Shown piece by piece: positions 60,954-64,000 of a DNA stretch of 64,000 nucleotides; within the stretch, counting starts at the first letter, position 1; each line of letters starts with the position of its first letter. Source of the DNA: Streptomyces sp. NBC_00273. GTDB taxonomy: Bacteria; Actinomycetota; Actinomycetes; Streptomycetales; Streptomycetaceae. Where the stretch lies: positions 2,914,001 through 2,978,000 of the forward strand of contig NZ_CP108067.1 in assembly GCF_036178145.1 (NCBI RefSeq). The letters are read 5' to 3'. The notes under the pieces are model-generated. The model was not told where the DNA came from. It worked only from the letters and a program-made list of their open reading frames with translations, and did no database searches. Both the position numbers and the translations under genes were made by a program.

Positions 60954-62606
60954 GTGGATCCGGAGCTGATCGCATGGATCCTCGCCACCGTCATCGGGGT
61001 GATGGCGCTCGCCATGTGCCTCGGGTACGGGCTGTGGCGGTTCCTGGCGCTGGCCCTGTCGGCCGCCTGGGCCGCCTTCCGGACGCGTCCGCCGGGCGGC
61101 ACCGACCCGCGGATCACCCCGTACGCCGGTCCCGAACCGGCGCGACCCGCGTACTGGGCCGGCCAGATGTGGCTGGACGCCCGGTTCGCCGGACAGGCCG
61201 CGGCACTGACGGTCTGGTTCCTGTTGACCCGGCACTGGCTGGGCGGGTTGGTGCGCCGCCGCCTGCTGCGCGGCCGGGGCGGCTGGAGCGGCGAGCTCTC
61301 GGACAACGGCTTCGGCCGACTGATGCTGCGCCTGCTGGCTCCCGGCACGGCGCTGGCCGCGCTGCTGTCCGCGCTGCTCGCCTCGGTCGTGCTGGCCGGC
61401 GTCGCGCTGTTCTTCGCGCTGGAGCTCGGCCTGATCGCGCTCGCCGCCCTGGCCGCCACCCTGGCCGGGCACGTAGCGGAGCGGCTGTGGAAGCTGGCCC
61501 TGGGCATCCGGATGAAGTGCCCCTACCCCGGCTGCTACCGGCCGTTCCCGCTGGCCGTGCACCTCTGCCCGGTCTGCGGCGCCGCCCACCGCGAGCTGCG
61601 GCCGGGTGCCTTCGGTGCCCTGCGGCACGTCTGCCGGTGCGGCAAGGCCCTGCCGACCACCCTCATGACCGGGCGGCGGGGACTCGCCGCCCGGTGCCCG
61701 CACTGCGACCGGAGCCTGCCGCCGGCCGTGGGCACCACCCGGGTCGTGCACCTGCCGCTGATCGGTGGCACCTCCGCCGGGAAGACGATGCTGCTGGCGG
61801 CCATGCTCGACGGACTGCGGTCCTGGTCGCACGAGTCCCGGCTGACCCTCGAGTACGCCTCCCCCGACGACCTCCGCGAGGCCAACGCCCTGGGGCAGCA
61901 GCTGAACCGGACCGGGTGGACCCTCAAGACCCAGGGCGGGCAGCCGCGCGCCCTGATGCTGCTGGTCGGGCACGGCCGCCGGCGCCGGCTGCTCTACCTG
62001 TACGACCCGATGGGCGAGTCCCTCCGGGACGCCGACACGACCCGCGGCCAGGGCTACCTCGCGCACGCCGACGGGGTCCTGCTGGTGACCGACGTGCTCG
62101 CCGCGCCCGTCGTACGCCGGGCCCTGCACGCGGGCGACACCGAACGGGCCGAGGCCGCCCGGCCGGCCGACCTGGGCCCGGCGGAGACGTACGCGGGGTT
62201 CACGGGCGAGCTGCAGGGGCTCGGCGGCCGTCGCGGGCGCCTGCCCGTGGCCACGGTGGTGACCAAGCGGGACGCACTGGACCGCCTGGACTCGCTGCCG
62301 CGGCCGACCGAGCCGGTCGAGGCGTGGCTGGCCGGGATCGGGCTGGACGAGCTGGTCCGGGCCCTCGGCCACGACTTCGCGGCGGCCCGGTACTGGGTGG
62401 TCAGCGCCCGCGCCGCGACCGGGGCGGGGGCCCTGGACACCGAGCGGCGGCGGGCGGCGGAGCCGGTGCTCTGGCTGCTGTCACGGACCGGGTTGCGCGT
62501 CGGACGGCTCGTACGGGACCCGGAGGAGCGGCCGGACGCGCGGACCCGGCCGGATCCGCAGGAGCCGCAGGCCGCGCACCGCGGGGAAAGGAGCAACACC
62601 CCATGA
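60954..62606 (+). CDS. membrane-anchored zinc-ribbon TRAFAC GTPase (second of the pair)
   Basis: 550 residues from the GTG at 60954. A single helix (about 6-29) and a hairpin of two helices (about 132-175) anchor it, then zinc ribbons: C189/C194 with C205/C208 and C227/C229 with C248/C251. The P-loop domain has Walker A GGTSAGKT (271-278), DPMGE (351-355) as DxxG-like, and TKRD (437-440). It has the same general order as the first GTPase but with a membrane region in front. It should tether the complex to the membrane. The end overlaps the small protein gene. Confidence 0.84.
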   Translation: MDPELIAWILATVIGVMALAMCLGYGLWRFLALALSAAWAAFRTRPPGGTDPRITPYAGPEPARPAYWAGQMWLDARFAGQAAALTVWFLLTRHWLGGLVRRRLLRGRGGWSGELSDNGFGRLMLRLLAPGTALAALLSALLASVVLAGVALFFALELGLIALAALAATLAGHVAERLWKLALGIRMKCPYPGCYRPFPLAVHLCPVCGAAHRELRPGAFGALRHVCRCGKALPTTLMTGRRGLAARCPHCDRSLPPAVGTTRVVHLPLIGGTSAGKTMLLAAMLDGLRSWSHESRLTLEYASPDDLREANALGQQLNRTGWTLKTQGGQPRALMLLVGHGRRRRLLYLYDPMGESLRDADTTRGQGYLAHADGVLLVTDVLAAPVVRRALHAGDTERAEAARPADLGPAETYAGFTGELQGLGGRRGRLPVATVVTKRDALDRLDSLPRPTEPVEAWLAGIGLDELVRALGHDFAAARYWVVSARAATGAGALDTERRRAAEPVLWLLSRTGLRVGRLVRDPEERPDARTRPDPQEPQAAHRGERSNTP

Positions 62607-62731
62607 TGACACCGCAGATCACGCGGGGCCGACGGTTGATGGCGGCCCTGTTCGTGTCGGCGGTCGTGATGACGGCGGCCGCCGCGGTGGCGGCGCTGGT
62701 GCGGTACGTCCCGCAATGGACCGGAAGTTGA
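62603..62731 (+). CDS. 42-aa single-helix membrane protein
   Basis: 42 residues from the ATG at 62603 (GGGGAAAGGAG ribosome site at 62583-62593; ATG ATG in tandem). It has a basic N-terminus (MMTPQITRGRRLM), one hydrophobic helix (ALFVSAVVMTAAAAVAALV) and a short polar tail. It overlaps the second GTPase stop and lies 12 bases before the vWA gene. No homology is known to me. It may anchor or regulate the vWA-PP2C part, by position only. Confidence 0.7.
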   Translation: MMTPQITRGRRLMAALFVSAVVMTAAAAVAALVRYVPQWTGS

Positions 62732-62743
62732 AGGAGACACGCG

Positions 62744-63430
62744 GTGAGTGACATCCCCGGCGGGCCGATGGCGAACCGGCCCGTCCATTTCATCTGGCTG
62801 CTCGACTGCTCGTACTCGATGCAGGGCGAGAAGATCGGCCAGCTCAACTACGCGATCAGAGAAGCGATCCCGGAGATGCTCTCCGTCGCGCAGGACAATC
62901 CGGCGGCCCAGCTGCTGCTGCGCACGATGACGTTCTCCACGACGGCCCGCTGGCACCACAAGGACCCGGTGCCGGTCGAACAGTTCACCTGGCAGGACGT
63001 ACAGGTGGACGGCATGACCAATCTCGGTGAGGCCCTTCAGCTCGCGGCGCGCGAACTGGACACCCCGCCGATGCCGCAGCGGGCCCTGAAGCCGGTGCTG
63101 GCGCTGGTCTCCGACGGGGTGCCGACGGACGACTGGAAGTCGGGGCTGCGGGCGATGGACGCGACCCCGTGGGGCCGCAAGGCGGTCCGGGTGGCCATCG
63201 CGATCGGCGCGGACGCCGACCGCAACGTGCTCCAGGAGTTCCTGGGCAACCCCGAGCTGCAGCCGCTGGACGCGAACAGCCCCAAGCAGCTGGCGGCGGC
63301 GATCCGCTGGGCCTCGACGGCCGCGGTGAAGGCGGCCTCCCAACCGGTGGCGGGCTTCGGGGACGCGACCGTGAAGCAGCCGCCGTACGCCCCGCCGGTG
63401 CTCGCCGACGACGATGACGACGTGTGGTGA
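62744..63430 (+). CDS. TerY-like vWA domain protein
   Basis: 228 residues from a GTG with AAGGAGA upstream (62729-62735). The MIDAS is DCSYSM (D21, S23, S25), T92 in GMTNLGEAL and D124 in LVSDGVPTDDW, so all metal-binding residues are intact. The sequence VHFIWLLDCSYSMQGEKIGQLNYAIREAIPEM is close to the TerY family, found with PP2C phosphatases and protein kinases in phosphorylation-linked stress/conflict gene sets. The acidic tail (DDDDDVW) may mediate contacts. Its stop overlaps the PP2C start (GTGA). Confidence 0.9.
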   Translation: MSDIPGGPMANRPVHFIWLLDCSYSMQGEKIGQLNYAIREAIPEMLSVAQDNPAAQLLLRTMTFSTTARWHHKDPVPVEQFTWQDVQVDGMTNLGEALQLAARELDTPPMPQRALKPVLALVSDGVPTDDWKSGLRAMDATPWGRKAVRVAIAIGADADRNVLQEFLGNPELQPLDANSPKQLAAAIRWASTAAVKAASQPVAGFGDATVKQPPYAPPVLADDDDDVW

Positions 63431-64000
63431 GCGATCCCGTGCGGATGATCCAGGGACCGCTGCCGTGCTGGGACACGATCCAGGGCAGCGTCCAGGGCGT
63501 GAACAAGGCGCGCAACCAGGACCACCACGACGCGGAGGGGCTAGGGACCGCCGCCCGGCCCCTGATCATGGCGGTGGCCGACGGCCACGGATCGGCGGTG
63601 CACGCGCGCAGTCATTTCGGGTCCCGGTTCGCCGTGGACCTGTTCGTCCAGCAGGCCCGGCAGTTCGCCGCGCTCGCCGAGCCCCGGGGCGAGCAGCGGC
63701 CGCCCAGCCTGGCCTGGCTGATGAACTACGCCCAGTACACGCTGCCCCGCCAACTGGTCAGCGCTTGGCAGGAGAAGGCGCTCGGGCACTGGGAACGCAA
63801 CAGCGCGCACGGCGAGCCCGGGCCGTCCCCGACGGACAAGCTGGTGCTGTACGGGAGCACGCTCGTCGGCGCCGTGCTGACCCCCCGGGTCTTCGCGGCC
63901 TGGCAGCTCGGGGACGGCGAACTGACCGTGGTGACCGACGACGGGCAGGTGACCGTCCCGCTCGCGCCGGACGAGGCGGACCTGGGCGACGAGACGGAGT
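63427..64000 (+). CDS. PP2C-type protein phosphatase, partial
   Basis: 191 residues are visible before the window ends. The GTG start is in GTGA at the vWA stop. Motif 1 and 2 are GVNKARNQDHHDAEG and LIMAVADGHGSAVHARSHFGSRFAVDLF (Asp52-Gly53 metal site), and later VLYGSTLVGAVLTPRVFAAWQLGDGELTVV corresponds to motifs 5-6, with GDGEL in place of GDSR. This is a manganese-dependent Ser/Thr phosphatase, like the one paired with TerY-type vWA proteins. A Ser/Thr kinase gene is expected further right, which the window does not show. Confidence 0.9.
   Translation, partial: MSDPVRMIQGPLPCWDTIQGSVQGVNKARNQDHHDAEGLGTAARPLIMAVADGHGSAVHARSHFGSRFAVDLFVQQARQFAALAEPRGEQRPPSLAWLMNYAQYTLPRQLVSAWQEKALGHWERNSAHGEPGPSPTDKLVLYGSTLVGAVLTPRVFAAWQLGDGELTVVTDDGQVTVPLAPDEADLGDETE

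Overview
The window is chromosomal DNA of a Streptomyces-like actinomycete. The base composition is very GC-rich, third codon positions are almost always G or C, and GTG starts and ATGA/GTGA stop-start overlaps are common. Recognisable actinomycete genes include the SAV2148-type HEPN protein, DUF1707-FHA, DUF1697, and a sulfate-assimilation operon led by the actinobacterial 'RRHVDL' leader peptide. There are no phage or plasmid functions. The only clear mobile DNA is one IS481-family element beside a small MITE-like element.

Layout. 1-9.9 kb: a two-component kinase/regulator pair with a membrane protein, then a VOC protein, an AraC-type regulator, a methyltransferase, a YihY/BrkB membrane protein, an AidB-like acyl-CoA dehydrogenase, a GAF-domain regulator and a GNAT acetyltransferase. 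10.1-19.8 kb: one long sulfur-assimilation operon (leader peptide, siroheme sulfite reductase, a 59-aa zinc-ribbon protein, cysH, cysC, cysD, cysN, an ABC transporter of sulfonate/nitrate type, and a CbiX-type chelatase that would supply siroheme). 19.8-24.3 kb: a molybdenum hydroxylase operon (FAD subunit, fused 2Fe-2S/Mo subunit, and a double monooxygenase-fold membrane protein). 24.6-25.8 kb: IS481 plus the MITE, all bounded by CTAG. 25.8-33 kb: ketopantoate-reductase family, SnoaL-like, DUF1697, MGT glycosyltransferase, FUSC, phosphotransferase and S1 proteins. 33-49.2 kb: an exonuclease with a duplicated micro-ORF, HEPN protein, glgX, MFS, treY, LysR, dihydrolipoamide dehydrogenase family, M14 peptidase, 2OG oxygenase, GNAT, FHA and treZ. 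GlgX, TreY and TreZ together would make the glycogen-to-trehalose route. 49.2-54.7 kb: an M24 peptidase, a scar with two broken genes, tRNA-His with a strong terminator, an alpha/beta hydrolase, a hypothetical protein and a Tat-exported phospholipase C.

54.9-64 kb (right edge): a tightly coupled plus-strand operon of a beta-sandwich scaffold protein, a zinc-ribbon GTPase, a GAP1-type GTPase-associated protein, a second membrane-anchored zinc-ribbon GTPase, a 42-aa one-helix protein, a TerY-like vWA protein and a PP2C phosphatase that runs off the window. This matches the computationally predicted 'GTPase-associated' conflict/signalling systems and is the most interesting part of the window.

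Small or broken items include the 27-aa cys leader (10150-10233), a 43-aa degenerate exonuclease duplicate (33772-33903), an S1-domain frameshift remnant (32971-33049), and LysR and glutamine-amidotransferase remnants (50318-50849). All functional statements come from reading motifs; no database search was run.
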